From assembly GCA_002245135.1 (NCBI GenBank), contig NGBS01000937.1, positions 1 to 30,433 of the forward strand: a stretch of DNA of 30,433 nucleotides. The letters run 5' to 3'. The stretch is from Proteromonas lacertae (lineage: Eukaryota; Sar; Bigyra; Opalinata; Proteromonadidae). Numbering within the stretch: position 1 is the first letter of the stretch; every line of letters starts with the position of its first letter. The notes under the pieces were generated by a model. That model was not told the origin of the DNA. It saw nothing but the letters and a program-made list of their open reading frames with translations, and did not search any database. Of the stretch, positions 1 to 9,690 are shown one piece after another. A program made the translations under genes and the position numbers.

Positions 1-560
1 AAAAAAGAAAATGAAATATTTTAATGAAATTATCTTCTGCGTCTAGTTTTTCTTCTCCTTGAACATCCTCTTCTTCTTCTTCTTCTGCCTAAACCTACTT
101 TCTTAAAGATTTAGATGCTATATTAGCAACTGTACTCCAAGGATTTAAAACTGAATTAGCTATCTTAATTCCATTACTTAATACTTTATGATCATGCATG
201 TATTTTCCTATCTTTTTAATAGTATCACCTAAACCTTTTCCTTTTCTTGGAGGACCATATGAAATAGGATCACTTCCTTTAAGAGGCATAATAGTTCTTG
301 CTAAAGGAGGATTTCTTCTATTTTTGGAATCTTTGCAAGAATGTCTTTAAAAGATCCTCCTCTTACTCTGCAACGTCTTCTTCTTCTTCTTCTACCATAT
401 CCTTGTTTCTCAATAACATGAGAAATAGCATTGCCAGCAAATGGTATTAACTTTGCTATTCCGCTTAAAACCTTTTCCTTTTAACCAATTTCCTCCTCTG
501 TACCTTCTTCTTCGTCCTCTTCTTCTTCTTTTTTTACTCGATGTGCCTCGAGAGCCTTTT
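1..560 (-). pseudogene. Basic core (nucleoprotein-like) gene region of the element, broken
   Basis: Reading the minus strand there are runs of Arg and Lys codons separated by short Gly/Ala/Ile-rich stretches, including an open segment at 95-289 (64 aa, starts MPLKGSDPIS). The composition resembles adenovirus-type core proteins (pVII/pX-like) that condense the genome inside the capsid. It is comparable in style to the intact basic protein at 6924-7322. The region is broken and belongs to the virus-like element. It lies at the window edge, so part of it may be missing. Family assignment rests on composition and position, not on a specific motif. Confidence 0.5.
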
Positions 561-791
561 AATTTAAATGAGTATAACCCCATATTGAAAAACAGTAAGA
601 AATATAAGAATGACTTAAATTTTAAAATTTTTATATTACTCTTTGAATTCCTCTCATTCCAACTTCTAAAATTCTTCTGTGATGATGTAGAATCGGTGAG
701 TTACTGATGTTATATCATGTTGTAAATCATTTTTTTTGTTTTGGTCCAAATTTTACATTATAACAATCAAAAGTTATCTTAAGTTGTTGGT

Positions 792-2006
792 CTAATGTCT
801 TCCTCCTCTGGACTTAATATTAGTCAAATTATTATCAGCAGTAAACTTCAAAATTTCAATAAACTTTTTGGGGAATGGTTTAGTATTATATTGGTCAAAA
901 TAGGTTGTTGTAAGCATTTTCTGCATTTGATAATATGAATCCTGATTGTTTACGTATAAGAAATCAGGAGTATAAACAAAATCATTTAATAACCATCTAA
1001 ATCTAGTATCAGGATGATCAAAAGATACTGTTTGTTCATCATTATCTACTGCAGTATACAATATATACTTAACATAAGGACCAATACTTGAATCAATTGT
1101 AAAATTGTACTGGAAATGATTAGTAGCTGTTGAATTAGTAACTGTTGTTTGGACAATATTAAAATCATTAAAATCAATAGGATGACGATATACCCAATTT
1201 AAAGTATTGGCATTACAATCAGGATCAGTATTGTAACAAGCATATAATTCCAAATTAAATAAATCTACTTTTGGTTGTATCATATCATGATCACCTGGAC
1301 CTTTTTCTGCCATGCATGTTTTAGATCTAGGTCCAAAAGTAAATTGAATGAAAATCTTCTCTCCAAAGAACATATCATTGGATAAACTCAATATGGTATT
1401 ATATAATTCTCCTAATACCATTCTAACTTTGCCATATATTTGCATTATCTTCCCAAAGGAATATCTTTAGTAGGACAATTTGAACTACTAAATCCAGATA
1501 CTGTTCTGTTCTTTATTTCCCATCTTCCTGCTTGGTTATTCCATTCTTTATGTATACCAGTAAATAATTTACTATTTTGATCAAAATAGTTATCATCTAT
1601 AATTACTTTCTTGGCTAATTGTGCTGCAATATCTCTATAATCATTATACTGAAAATCCAAATCACATATCAAGGAACCAGTAATATTATACACTCTAATT
1701 GTGGATAAATTGAAAGTATTAAAGAGGATTACTGTAGGATTTCAACACCTTGAATATCCTCTGCTTTATCCCAATAGAATTTTTGTTCCCATTCCATATA
1801 GGATTGGGATAAATTAATACAATTATCAGGAGATAACTCGAATGTAACAGTATTTGAAGAATTACTTTCTTGCAAAGTAATAACATCTCTTGTTTGATTA
1901 GGAGTAATACGTATCCAATGTTGTTCTGGTTTAAAAACTTGGATATCACTTGAATATTTTGAGATGTAGGAATTGATAATGACATTATGTTATTTAAAAA
2001 CAACAA
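792..2006 (-). pseudogene. Major capsid protein-like region (double jelly-roll family suspected), broken
   Basis: This minus-strand block of beta-rich sequence has open segments at 1719-2006, 1445-1693 and 792-1445. The 217-aa segment 792-1445 has alternating hydrophobic/polar strands, many Tyr/Phe/Asn/Thr residues and no catalytic motif, as expected for a capsid shell protein. It lies next to the penton-like region and in the same block as the protease, the usual place for the hexon-type major capsid protein in Polinton and adintovirus elements. The gene is broken. A conserved TTCTTGTTGTTTTTA motif lies just upstream at 1995-2009. The identification rests on context and composition; structure prediction of the intact segment would test it. 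Confidence 0.55.
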
Positions 2007-2009
2007 GAA
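1995..2009 (-). promoter_or_regulatory. Conserved upstream motif TTCTTGTTGTTTTTA
   Basis: On the minus strand the motif reads TTCTTGTTGTTTTTA and lies just upstream of an ATG at the head of the major-capsid-like region. Near-identical copies precede plus-strand genes at 9319, 10945 and 11411. I infer a promoter element belonging to the virus-like element. Confidence 0.5.
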
Positions 2010-2029
2010 TTTTTAGAATAATAAAAGAA

Positions 2030-2982
2030 TTAAAAAATAAGAATTTCTAAGCATAAAGTTACTTCATCCAAACTAATTCCATATCCATCCTCCTGAGAAA
2101 GGGATATTGTTATTAAATCATTTTGATGATAACCTATTCTTCTAGCAGTTAATTTAGGATTAGGATTGTTATATACTATATAAGGTTCCTCGAATCTTTC
2201 AATAGGTATATTTGCCAAAACATTAGAATCCTCATCCTGATTGACAGTATCGAATCTTATCTGTAATTGACTTACTGATATTAAGGTTGGTCTGCAAGGA
2301 AATTCATATTTTTGAGGATTTGAAATGATTCCATTAATCACTTTTGTATATGTTATTTCACTTTCATCATATTTCTTTTTCCATAAAACTATCTTTATAT
2401 CTCTATGATCTTCACCAAATAATTTGAATATATTATTCGGAAGTTCCATCCAAATATCCTCTACCCATATAAACTTTTGAGGAATTGGTGCTTCATGCGA
2501 TTTGAATACATACTTTATCTTATAGTCTAAATCTAACTTATTCTTTCTATTAATACTTATAACATGTGCAGGATCAATTAGGTCATTTGGTAGTATTATA
2601 TCATCTTTAATATAAGGAAATCTTCTCAAAATCCTTCATTTATAACATTGAGGATTTCATCCTCTGAATAGTATCCTAAAGGAATACGAATATTATTATC
2701 ATATGATATAGTTTGTAAAGGATCTATTTTTCCTGAATCTGGATCTATTTGTAATTCTTCTCCGTGTATATGGATTTTAAAGTAGTTATTAATGTCGAGT
2801 TGGATTGTTGGAAATGTGTTACTAATCGATGCAGACAATAATGTAATATTACGGTATCGTTCATCAACGCTGGGAACACGTATGGTTCTATGGTATTCAT
2901 CATGAGGAAGTTTGGGATCATAATCTTTTGTATTTACTATAAGCTTACGTTCAATATTATTAAAATCTTTCTTCTTTTGCAT
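2030..2982 (-). pseudogene. Minor capsid / penton-like protein region, broken
   Basis: There are two minus-strand open segments, 2626-2982 (118 aa) and 2030-2629 (199 aa). The first has a charged N-terminus followed by beta-strand-like sequence and the phrase IPLGYYSEDEIL. An 'I-x-x-G-x-Y-x-x-x-E-L' turn of this kind is common in penton-like single-jelly-roll proteins of Polintons, virophages and adintoviruses. The second segment is beta-rich with many Asn, Tyr and Pro. It sits upstream of the major-capsid-like region in the same direction, the usual order of capsid genes in these elements. The gene is broken. It is divergently transcribed from the 1077-aa gene at 3039, with a 56-bp AT-rich gap that must contain both promoters. 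Confidence 0.5.
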
Positions 2983-3038
2983 AATTTTAAAGAAATCTTA
3001 AAATAAATTCATTTAACAAATTCTTACTATTTTGAAAC

Positions 3039-6000
3039 ATGTACCGTAATAATATAGGACCTCCTAATATGTCGCAAGCGAATGCGATAGATCCTCCAGA
3101 TCCAAATAATTATCCTCCGGTAAATCAAAATCCTCCCAATTTAGATCAGAATATTGCATATAAAGGACGTAATTTAGCTACAAATCCAAGATTTATTGCA
3201 GCACAACAGAGAGTGCCTATAGGACCAGGTATAAGTGATATGGGAAGATTGTATGAAGTTCCTACTGATAAAAGAACTATATTTTTAAATGCACATAAAA
3301 GACCTTTTGATCCTCGTATTACAAATGGACATTCATCAATATTTCGTAATGACTTTTTGACAGTTATAACTCAAGGTACTATGAACAATAATGATGCTGG
3401 AGTTTATCCTATTGATAATGAATTTACACACGTAAATGTTGTGCCAACTACTTTCCAAACAAAACAAGATTGGCATTTATTCAGAAAAGCAGTAGAAAAA
3501 ATAATTATGAGGCAAGCAGATTGTAATTATTGGTTGTTTTACATATATCAAAAATTAGATCATTACAGATTCGATGGTACACAACCAGTAGATGGTGATA
3601 ATGCTTACGTAGAGGATTTGAGGATTGGTACTTATGGAAGTGAATTTTTCAGAAAGTTAGATTTTGGATTAGTATATGATAGATTTTACAGATTCATTAA
3701 CAAAGTGTTTGTTCCTACAATTAAATTATGGAAATCGGATGCTTATTTGAATGAAAAAAAGAATGTAGCATGCTATGCTATCCATAATATGATGTATATG
3801 GTGGTTAGGCATTTAGTAACTATAAGAGAATATTATGAAAGTTTGTTTCCTAATAGAGAGTTAAATCAAAAAAGGCAAAGAAGAGATCCTGCTCAATTAA
3901 GAATAGATATAGAGAAAACATTAAATAAAAATTTCAATATTCCTAATACTTTAGAATACGGAAGAGCATTAGGAGCAAAATGGAATCAAAACACTGTTAA
4001 TGCTCAAGATAATCAAAGAAATAGACAACAGCAATTTGATGATCAAGCAAATCATTATGGACAAAATTGGTGGACTCCACATTGGTGGACAAATATGAAT
4101 AATGCTCAACAAAATATTCCTAATAATAACAATAGAAATGCTCGATATGTTCCAGCTACAACAAAGGAAAAATTACATTATCTTAAATACAAACTTTTAT
4201 CCTTTGCAAGGAAATTTCTTTTATGTAAACTTATATTTGCTCAAGATCAAAATGAATTAACTACATTAGCTATGCATGCTATAGTAAAAACAGAAGTAGG
4301 AATGATAGTGTATATTACAAAGATGATAAGTAATTTAGATATATCTGTAAATCAAGTTCCAGGAAGGAGAGTAGCAAATCCTATAGATATTCCTAATTTC
4401 AGTTTAGATTATGAATTTGATGATAGAGTATATAGAAGATATCCTCATCGTTTATATGGATCTATGAGAGTAACTGATAAAGCTGTTAATGATAATCCTC
4501 ATAATTATCCTAAACCAAGAATATATATTGGAAATCCTTTAGATTGGCCTTATTTTGGAACTACACGAAATCCATCCCCAACTTATAGAGGAGCCTGGTA
4601 TTGGTATCCTACAGTTCCTAGATATGTTGATGCTCAATTAGGAGGTAGAGAATATCTTGCTATGCCTGGCAAATTACATCCAAATCCATGGAGAAGAGGT
4701 CCAGAGGAAAATTATAGAGGATATAGAGGAAATATAGAAAATCAGAATAAAGTGATGCCTTATATGAGACGTCCTGATTGGAATTATCCTAATCATACTG
4801 ATATTCAACAAAAGACTGCACCTTATTGGGAAAATAAGATATTCTTTAATCGAAATAATAATATTCAAGGACCTACTAGAAATGATGATATATGGAAACA
4901 ACCAGGTGCTGATGCAGCTGTTCCAGGACATTCAAGAGCATATGGAGATCCTGTATTTAAGAATTTAGATGAAAATGGGAATATTCGAGGTAAATTTGGT
5001 CCTTTGGAAGGTCCTTTAGATTATAAAGAATATGGTAATCCTATTAGCACTGAAATGATATCAGCTATGAGAAATCAACGTGCTAGATATACTTGGCAAA
5101 ATTTACCTGCAAATAGACAAGGAAGTTGGGGTAGCGGACAATGGTATTGTCCTCATTTACAAGATGGAGATGGTAGATATTATAGATATGTTCCAGATAT
5201 ATTAAGAATAGAAGATTGGACTCACGACAGATATCCTAATGCTCCTTTTAATGCTTTATTTAAGTATATGAGATTACCTTATATTCCCGAAGATCATCCA
5301 ATATTTGAAATGCTGCCTGGCATAGATCCTGCAAATGATCCTCAATGGACTATAATTGATGTAAATGTTCCACCAAATATGAATCAAAGAGAATGGCCGT
5401 ATATATGGAGAAGAAAATTAGGAGTAAATAGAATGTATTTACCACCTCCAGGATGGTTACCAAAAGGTATTACTGAACATCAATTACAAAATATGTACTA
5501 TGATGTATTCTTAAATAAGTATAAAAATATGAATCAAGCAGATAAACTTGAATGGGAACAATACATAGGAACTCAGCGTCCTATTGAAAGAATAGCAAGA
5601 GGATATTATGGAGGTGCAAGACAACCAAATGAAATGAATAGAGAGACAATTACTGTTAATGATGAATATTTACAAAATATATTTGGAGATTATCAAATTA
5701 ATCCAGAAGAGAATAGAATGACATTAGATAAAAATGAAGCATCAAATTTAAATGCAGAGGAAATAGTTAAAGTGGATCAAGATATTACAAATGATGCAAG
5801 TAAAAATTGGCAACCACAAGAAGCTCATTATACTAAAGAATTGGATAAGAGTGAAATGATGAAAACTGCAGCACAAAAAACAGATGAAGATTTTAGAAGT
5901 GCTTTAGATAATAATAGTAATCCTCCTCCTCCAGAAGAACAAGCTCCTCCACCTCCACCTCCTCCTGTACAAGAAGAGGATGATGAGGATATAACTCCTA

Positions 6001-6272
6001 TTAAAGTAAAAAGAGGAAGAAGTGATGTTAATGAAGAAGATGAAGAAGAAAGGAAGAAAAGAAGAATAGTATATAATGATGAAGGTGATGTTGTTCAAGA
6101 GGATGATGATGATCAAATGGATGAAGATGATGATTTAGATGATCCTAATATTCAACCTCAAGATGTATTTGTAGATGAGGATAATAGACAAAAAAGAAAA
6201 CGAAGCGAAGCTGTTTTTGATGAGGATGATGTAAATGAAGAACCAATAAAAAGAGTTAAAATAAAACATTAA
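3039..6272 (+). CDS. Large 1077-aa protein of the virus-like element, function unknown
   Basis: This is an uninterrupted 1077-aa frame starting MYRNNIGPPNMSQ. The N-terminal 60 residues are Pro/Asn-rich and disordered. The central 800 residues are unusually rich in Tyr, Trp, Arg, Asn and Pro, with many aromatic-Pro-Asn clusters. The last 150 residues are a low-complexity tail: a Pro run (about residues 968-985), alternating Asp/Glu blocks, and Lys/Arg clusters resembling nuclear localisation signals (ERKKRR, KRKR, KRVKIKH). I recognise no enzyme motif. It is the longest open frame of the element and is adjacent to the capsid and protease genes, so a virion component such as an internal scaffold, vertex or DNA-binding protein is the most natural guess. 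The acidic/basic tail would suit DNA or core-protein contacts. It ends six bases from the convergent protease gene. Confidence 0.85.
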   Translation: MYRNNIGPPNMSQANAIDPPDPNNYPPVNQNPPNLDQNIAYKGRNLATNPRFIAAQQRVPIGPGISDMGRLYEVPTDKRTIFLNAHKRPFDPRITNGHSSIFRNDFLTVITQGTMNNNDAGVYPIDNEFTHVNVVPTTFQTKQDWHLFRKAVEKIIMRQADCNYWLFYIYQKLDHYRFDGTQPVDGDNAYVEDLRIGTYGSEFFRKLDFGLVYDRFYRFINKVFVPTIKLWKSDAYLNEKKNVACYAIHNMMYMVVRHLVTIREYYESLFPNRELNQKRQRRDPAQLRIDIEKTLNKNFNIPNTLEYGRALGAKWNQNTVNAQDNQRNRQQQFDDQANHYGQNWWTPHWWTNMNNAQQNIPNNNNRNARYVPATTKEKLHYLKYKLLSFARKFLLCKLIFAQDQNELTTLAMHAIVKTEVGMIVYITKMISNLDISVNQVPGRRVANPIDIPNFSLDYEFDDRVYRRYPHRLYGSMRVTDKAVNDNPHNYPKPRIYIGNPLDWPYFGTTRNPSPTYRGAWYWYPTVPRYVDAQLGGREYLAMPGKLHPNPWRRGPEENYRGYRGNIENQNKVMPYMRRPDWNYPNHTDIQQKTAPYWENKIFFNRNNNIQGPTRNDDIWKQPGADAAVPGHSRAYGDPVFKNLDENGNIRGKFGPLEGPLDYKEYGNPISTEMISAMRNQRARYTWQNLPANRQGSWGSGQWYCPHLQDGDGRYYRYVPDILRIEDWTHDRYPNAPFNALFKYMRLPYIPEDHPIFEMLPGIDPANDPQWTIIDVNVPPNMNQREWPYIWRRKLGVNRMYLPPPGWLPKGITEHQLQNMYYDVFLNKYKNMNQADKLEWEQYIGTQRPIERIARGYYGGARQPNEMNRETITVNDEYLQNIFGDYQINPEENRMTLDKNEASNLNAEEIVKVDQDITNDASKNWQPQEAHYTKELDKSEMMKTAAQKTDEDFRSALDNNSNPPPPEEQAPPPPPPPVQEEDDEDITPIKVKRGRSDVNEEDEEERKKRRIVYNDEGDVVQEDDDDQMDEDDDLDDPNIQPQDVFVDEDNRQKRKRSEAVFDEDDVNEEPIKRVKIKH

Positions 6273-6278
6273 TTATTA

Positions 6279-6848
6279 TTATATTTTTCTAAACTTGTTG
6301 GCTAATAACCTTGCTCTTTCCTCTCCTTTTACTGTATTGAAATTTGTTGCATCAACAAATGATAGGTTATGTAGTAAAATATCTCTTAAAAATAAAATAG
6401 CATGATATCCACAAGTGGACGTTGTTATCCTTTGATTTACAACTCCATTTATTTTCAGCTTATAATCTTGTTGAGGATCTGCTTTAAGATGCTTGATATA
6501 CTTAACAAAGGACTTGGTATGTTCTGGCTTTTCTCCAAAACTATCATAATAAAGGAATTGATGTTTATCATTATCAATTACCAAACTCACCCAATGACCA
6601 ATCTTTTCAGGAGGATCCTTCCTCTTCAAAGTACATATTATTACTCCCCACTTATTCAAATCCAGTTTAGGAATACTCTTAATTTCATCCCATAAAAATA
6701 CTCCCCCAAATCTACTTAACATTTCAGGAAAGTTTGATTTTATTACTTTAGGAATATCATAGTTAGATAAAGCCATGTCATATGGTTTCTTGGATTTTTC
6801 ACCATGTCCATATACTCTGTTATTAGTAAAGCATAAACGTAGTTTCAT
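6279..6848 (-). CDS. Adenovirus-type (Ulp1-fold) cysteine protease
   Basis: This is a 189-aa protein matching the maturation protease of adenoviruses, Polintons and virophages. In the C48/C5-type layout the catalytic residues are visible: His85 in IGHWVSLVID, Asp102 in YYDSFGEKP, Gln139 in NQRITT and the nucleophile Cys146 in STCGYHAILFL. The length of about 190-200 aa is normal for the family. The expected role is cleavage of capsid and core precursors during particle maturation. The gene is whole with an ATG start. A TTTTCTTG-type motif lies immediately upstream at 6850-6870, which also overlaps the start region of the divergent basic-protein gene. This is the most secure identification in the element and anchors its classification. 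Confidence 0.9.
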   Translation of the reverse strand: MKLRLCFTNNRVYGHGEKSKKPYDMALSNYDIPKVIKSNFPEMLSRFGGVFLWDEIKSIPKLDLNKWGVIICTLKRKDPPEKIGHWVSLVIDNDKHQFLYYDSFGEKPEHTKSFVKYIKHLKADPQQDYKLKINGVVNQRITTSTCGYHAILFLRDILLHNLSFVDATNFNTVKGEERARLLANKFRKI

Positions 6849-6849
6849 C

Positions 6850-6870
6850 CTAAAAATTGCAAGAAAATGA
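6850..6870 (-). promoter_or_regulatory. TTTTCTTG-nnn-TTTTTAG motif before the protease gene
   Basis: On the minus strand the sequence is TCATTTTCTTGCAATTTTTA followed by G, ending one base before the protease ATG. It matches the motif found before other genes of the element, with a variable centre. It is inferred to be a promoter or initiator. Confidence 0.45.
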
Positions 6871-6923
6871 GAAATGAATTCATTTTTAATTTTCTATTCA
6901 TATTTGAAAACAACCAATCACAT

Positions 6924-7322
6924 ATGAGTGTTTTAGGTGGTCGTAAACGTCGTTATCGAAGAGGTAGATCCGTTTCAAGAAGAAGAAGAGGACGAAGAGG
7001 AAGATCAAGTGGAAGGTACAAGTTTGGCTTGATGGGTAAACTTATAAGACATGAAGTACCGAATACAATGTTTCGAGGATTGAAGAAAGGAAAAGGAAAA
7101 GTAACTGAAGTTGCAAGCAAAGCTTTAGATATCATGAAGGTATTAGGATTAGGAAAAGTTAGAGGAGGAATAAGATTTGGTGTAAATGGAGGTGGAAGAC
7201 GTAGAAGAAGAGGCAGTCGAGCAAGAAGACATAGACATCGTACATACTGTATAAAAGGAGGAGCACATACAAGTATTCCTATGAAATTAAATAATTTCCT
7301 TTTAAGTAAAATCTCATCTTAA
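6924..7322 (+). CDS. Arg/Gly-rich basic core protein
   Basis: I chose the ATG at 6924 (protein starts MSVLGGRKRRYRRG); an in-frame ATG lies upstream at 6867. The product is 132 aa with two strongly basic blocks: an N-terminal RRRRGRRGRS-type stretch at about residues 7-30 and a second at about 90-110 (GGGRRRRRGSRARRHRHR). Between them lies a Gly/Lys/Val segment with KKGKGKV. This is the composition of viral genome-condensing proteins such as adenovirus pVII and pX, and several such proteins contain processing sites for the viral protease encoded next door. It resembles the broken basic region at the left edge of the window and may be a paralogue. No enzyme motif is seen. Confidence 0.75.
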   Translation: MSVLGGRKRRYRRGRSVSRRRRGRRGRSSGRYKFGLMGKLIRHEVPNTMFRGLKKGKGKVTEVASKALDIMKVLGLGKVRGGIRFGVNGGGRRRRRGSRARRHRHRTYCIKGGAHTSIPMKLNNFLLSKISS

Positions 7323-7362
7323 ATTTTTATTATTATTTTTATTTTTGTTTTTCTATATAAAA

Positions 7363-7866
7363 ATGAATCCATATTACAATAACAATAGAAATCAATCATA
7401 TTATCAGAATTACGATGATGGGTTTTATGATGATTATTACGATGATGATGACTATTTATCTAAAAGTGCTCAAATAGACTTACAAATACTAAGTCAATTA
7501 CAAGGATTGAACAGTGCATTTCAAACAGCATCTACTGCTCCTAGGAGAAAGCTTACATCAGAACAATATAAGAATAGGATTAAAAGTTTGGAAAAAGCTC
7601 GAAAAGCAAAAAAGGAAAAAACTAAAAAGAATGCTCCAAAAAAGAAAGTTGTAGAAGTAAGTTCAAGTGAGGATGAGGATGAGGAATCTAAAAAGTCAGT
7701 AGAGAGTGAAGGATCAGATGAAGAGGAAATTACAGAAAAGAAATCCTCTGATAAAAGCAAATTAAAGGATCCTCCAAAGAATGCTCCAATTGGTGAAGCC
7801 AAAGTAGAAAAAATTAACGGAATTATTATAGATCCTAGTAAGGAAGCATTTGCTCCATTTTATTAA
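7363..7866 (+). CDS. Acidic/basic low-complexity protein of the element
   Basis: The start chosen is the ATG at 7363 (MNPYYNNNRNQSYY), right after a T-rich leader. The product is 167 aa. The N-terminus is a Tyr/Asn/Asp-rich stretch with a YDDDDY cluster, the middle is Lys-rich (KARKAKKEKTKKNAPKKK), and then comes a Ser/Glu/Asp stretch (SSSEDEDEESKK) resembling casein-kinase sites and a Lys/Pro tail. It is predicted to be largely disordered. It is co-directional with its neighbours at 6924 and 7907 at short spacing. The function is unknown; charge patterning suggests nucleic-acid or core-protein binding. Confidence 0.65.
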   Translation: MNPYYNNNRNQSYYQNYDDGFYDDYYDDDDYLSKSAQIDLQILSQLQGLNSAFQTASTAPRRKLTSEQYKNRIKSLEKARKAKKEKTKKNAPKKKVVEVSSSEDEDEESKKSVESEGSDEEEITEKKSSDKSKLKDPPKNAPIGEAKVEKINGIIIDPSKEAFAPFY

Positions 7867-7890
7867 AATTTATATTTTTAATTCATTTTT

Positions 7891-7902
7891 GTTTTTCTTG
7901 GG
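7891..7902 (+). promoter_or_regulatory. TTTTTCTTGGG motif before the 7907 gene
   Basis: The sequence TTTTTCTTGGG ends about five bases before the ATG at 7907. It shares the TTTCTTG core with the other upstream motifs of the element. Confidence 0.35.
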
Positions 7903-7906
7903 TAAT

Positions 7907-8500
7907 ATGAAAAAATCAAATATTATTAACAAATTGATCACTGAATTAGCAAAAAGAGTATCTTCTAGGATAGGCAAGAGATCTCATAAAAGAAAATACA
8001 AAAGAAAATTAAATAAAAGTTTCAAGAGATTAGCATATGATATGGATGCTCCTGAATTAGTATACAATGTTAACCAATCTAGATTGGATCATTTACAAGG
8101 AATGCAATTTGATAGCCAATTACAGAAAATAAATGAACTGAAAAACAACTTAATAGATATTAATAAAAAAATAACAGACTATGAAGGAATGGAATCTCTA
8201 CCAGTTAATGAGGATAATAAAGATGAAATCTTCAAAAGAGAACAAGAAATGATAAAATTAAATTTAGGAAAACAAAGATTAGAAAATCAATTGAAGATGA
8301 TGAAAGGAGGATTTATGTTTGGAGCTTCTGATCCTCTAACAAGAAGTGTTCCATATGGAAGGACAGGAAGTATAAGAGATTCTTTATTACCAAGAATGTA
8401 TGATCCTAAATCAATTCCTACAGGAGGATTAAATTATGATCCTTTAAAAGATGGAGTTGGAGATGCAGATATAAGTAATTTTTTAAAAAGTAATTTTTAA
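7907..8500 (+). CDS. Coiled-coil protein of the element
   Basis: The start chosen is the ATG at 7907 (MKKSNIINKLITEL); a longer frame reaches back to 7850 but overlaps the previous gene. The product is 197 aa. The N-terminal 40 residues are basic (GKRSHKRKYKRKLNK). Residues of about 60-130 form Leu/Glu/Lys heptads consistent with a coiled coil. The C-terminal part is Gly/Pro/Asp-rich with a FGASDPLTRSVPYGR stretch. The 3' end is followed within 24 bp by the frame at 8514, and the junction sequence resembles one of the short introns seen elsewhere in the window, so the two frames may be exons of one transcript. The function is unknown; a structural virion role is plausible. Confidence 0.65.
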   Translation: MKKSNIINKLITELAKRVSSRIGKRSHKRKYKRKLNKSFKRLAYDMDAPELVYNVNQSRLDHLQGMQFDSQLQKINELKNNLIDINKKITDYEGMESLPVNEDNKDEIFKREQEMIKLNLGKQRLENQLKMMKGGFMFGASDPLTRSVPYGRTGSIRDSLLPRMYDPKSIPTGGLNYDPLKDGVGDADISNFLKSNF

Positions 8501-8513
8501 TTCTTATTATATT

Positions 8514-9221
8514 TTGTTTATAGGTTTGAATGAAAGAAATGAGGATAATTCTCGAAATATCAAGATTAATAAACTTATAGTTGAAAATCCCTATCCTTCT
8601 ATCAATATTGTTCCTCCAGAAAGACCTCTTACAGTTCAACAAACACCAACTTTTACAACTCCGATTACAACTTTAGGAAGAACAACAGAAACTCCTATAT
8701 CCTCTTTTGTTAATGAAAGAAAATTATCGGAAATGTATATTGAACCAAAGAATTATTTTCCATCAAAAACTTCAGGGTATGCTCAAACAGATGAACCTCA
8801 GTTGTTAAAACATTGGGTTAATCCTTCAGTTAATTTACCACCTCCTGAAAGATCATTTAGTACAGAGGAAACTAATACAAATCCTACTCCTGAATATAAA
8901 GATGCACAAACAGATGTGTATAAACCATTTCCTCCACCTCCTCCAGAAACTAAAACTGCAAGTACTATGTTTGATCCTCCACCTTTTCAACCAAAATGGA
9001 GTATTATGAATCGTCCTATAAAAAATTACATTACTCCAGATGATCCTCATTATGAAAATTATATTGCACAAATGAATAGACAAGCAACATATAATCATGC
9101 TGTATTAGATCATCCTAGATATATGACACCAGAACAAAGAGCAAAATATAGTATACCTGATATCAATGAGATGGGACAAAGATATGATAATTTTAGAAAA
9201 GAAAATTCTCATTATTTTTAA
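8514..9221 (+). CDS. Pro/Asn-rich protein segment of the element
   Basis: This is an open frame of about 235 codons without an ATG near its 5' end. It begins right after a pyrimidine-rich TTTTGTTTATAG sequence that resembles a splice acceptor, so it is more likely a downstream exon than an independent gene. The product is rich in Pro, Thr, Asn and Tyr, with repeated phrases of the type 'PPPERP', 'PPPERS' and 'YAQTDEP' / 'DAQTDVY'. It contains no enzyme motif and is probably extended and disordered. Direction and composition agree with the neighbouring coiled-coil gene. Confidence 0.55.
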   Translation: MFIGLNERNEDNSRNIKINKLIVENPYPSINIVPPERPLTVQQTPTFTTPITTLGRTTETPISSFVNERKLSEMYIEPKNYFPSKTSGYAQTDEPQLLKHWVNPSVNLPPPERSFSTEETNTNPTPEYKDAQTDVYKPFPPPPPETKTASTMFDPPPFQPKWSIMNRPIKNYITPDDPHYENYIAQMNRQATYNHAVLDHPRYMTPEQRAKYSIPDINEMGQRYDNFRKENSHYF

Positions 9222-9318
9222 AATACACCAAAATACAAAATCCAGATTTTCCGTTATTAACCAATCAAATGTTAGCAATTAAAATTTAAGTATTGTATAA
9301 CCGATATTTTATTTTCAA

Positions 9319-9338
9319 TTTTCTTGTTGGTTTTTAAG
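9319..9338 (+). promoter_or_regulatory. TTTTCTTGTTGGTTTTTAAG motif
   Basis: This is a close match to the motif at 10945 and 11411. It lies about 50 bp before the small gene remnant at 9389. Confidence 0.45.
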
Positions 9339-9388
9339 AAAAAAAGTATTCAGATTTACATCTTGATTATCCTAATACTCAATTGAGG

Positions 9389-9619
9389 ATGGCATCATTG
9401 AAGGAATTAGAAAAAGGAGTATATACTATTGTTATAGCGGACAACATGGAGGAAAGATTAAAGAATTGAAAGATTCGCATTTATTACGGTTGTAGCGATA
9501 TTCATTTCAATTTTCTATACCATGGAACTGAAATAGAATTATCAGTACCTACCAAAACTGAACCAAAAGTAGAAGGACCAGTTTCTGAAGATCAAATAAT
9601 AATGAGGCATTTATTCTAA
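9389..9619 (+). pseudogene. Small gene of the element, about 76 codons, not fully open
   Basis: After the upstream motif at 9319 there is an ATG at 9389 followed by a protein-like stretch (ASLKELEKGVYTIV near the start, GTEIELSVPTKTEPK near the end) and a TAA at 9617. Codon use and content look coding, and the stretch fills an otherwise empty gap between neighbouring genes. It is not fully open in this assembly. The product is unrecognised. Confidence 0.4.
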
Positions 9620-9646
9620 AAAGGATTTTGATCTTATTTGTGTTTA

Positions 9647-9660
9647 TTTTCTTGGGTTTA
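9647..9660 (+). promoter_or_regulatory. TTTTCTTGGGTTTA motif before the 9691 gene
   Basis: The TTTTCTTG core is followed by a T-rich stretch and lies about 30 bp upstream of the ATG at 9691. It is a variant of the shared upstream motif. Confidence 0.35.
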
Positions 9661-9690
9661 TTTCATTTTCATTTTTCTTTCTATTTTCTT

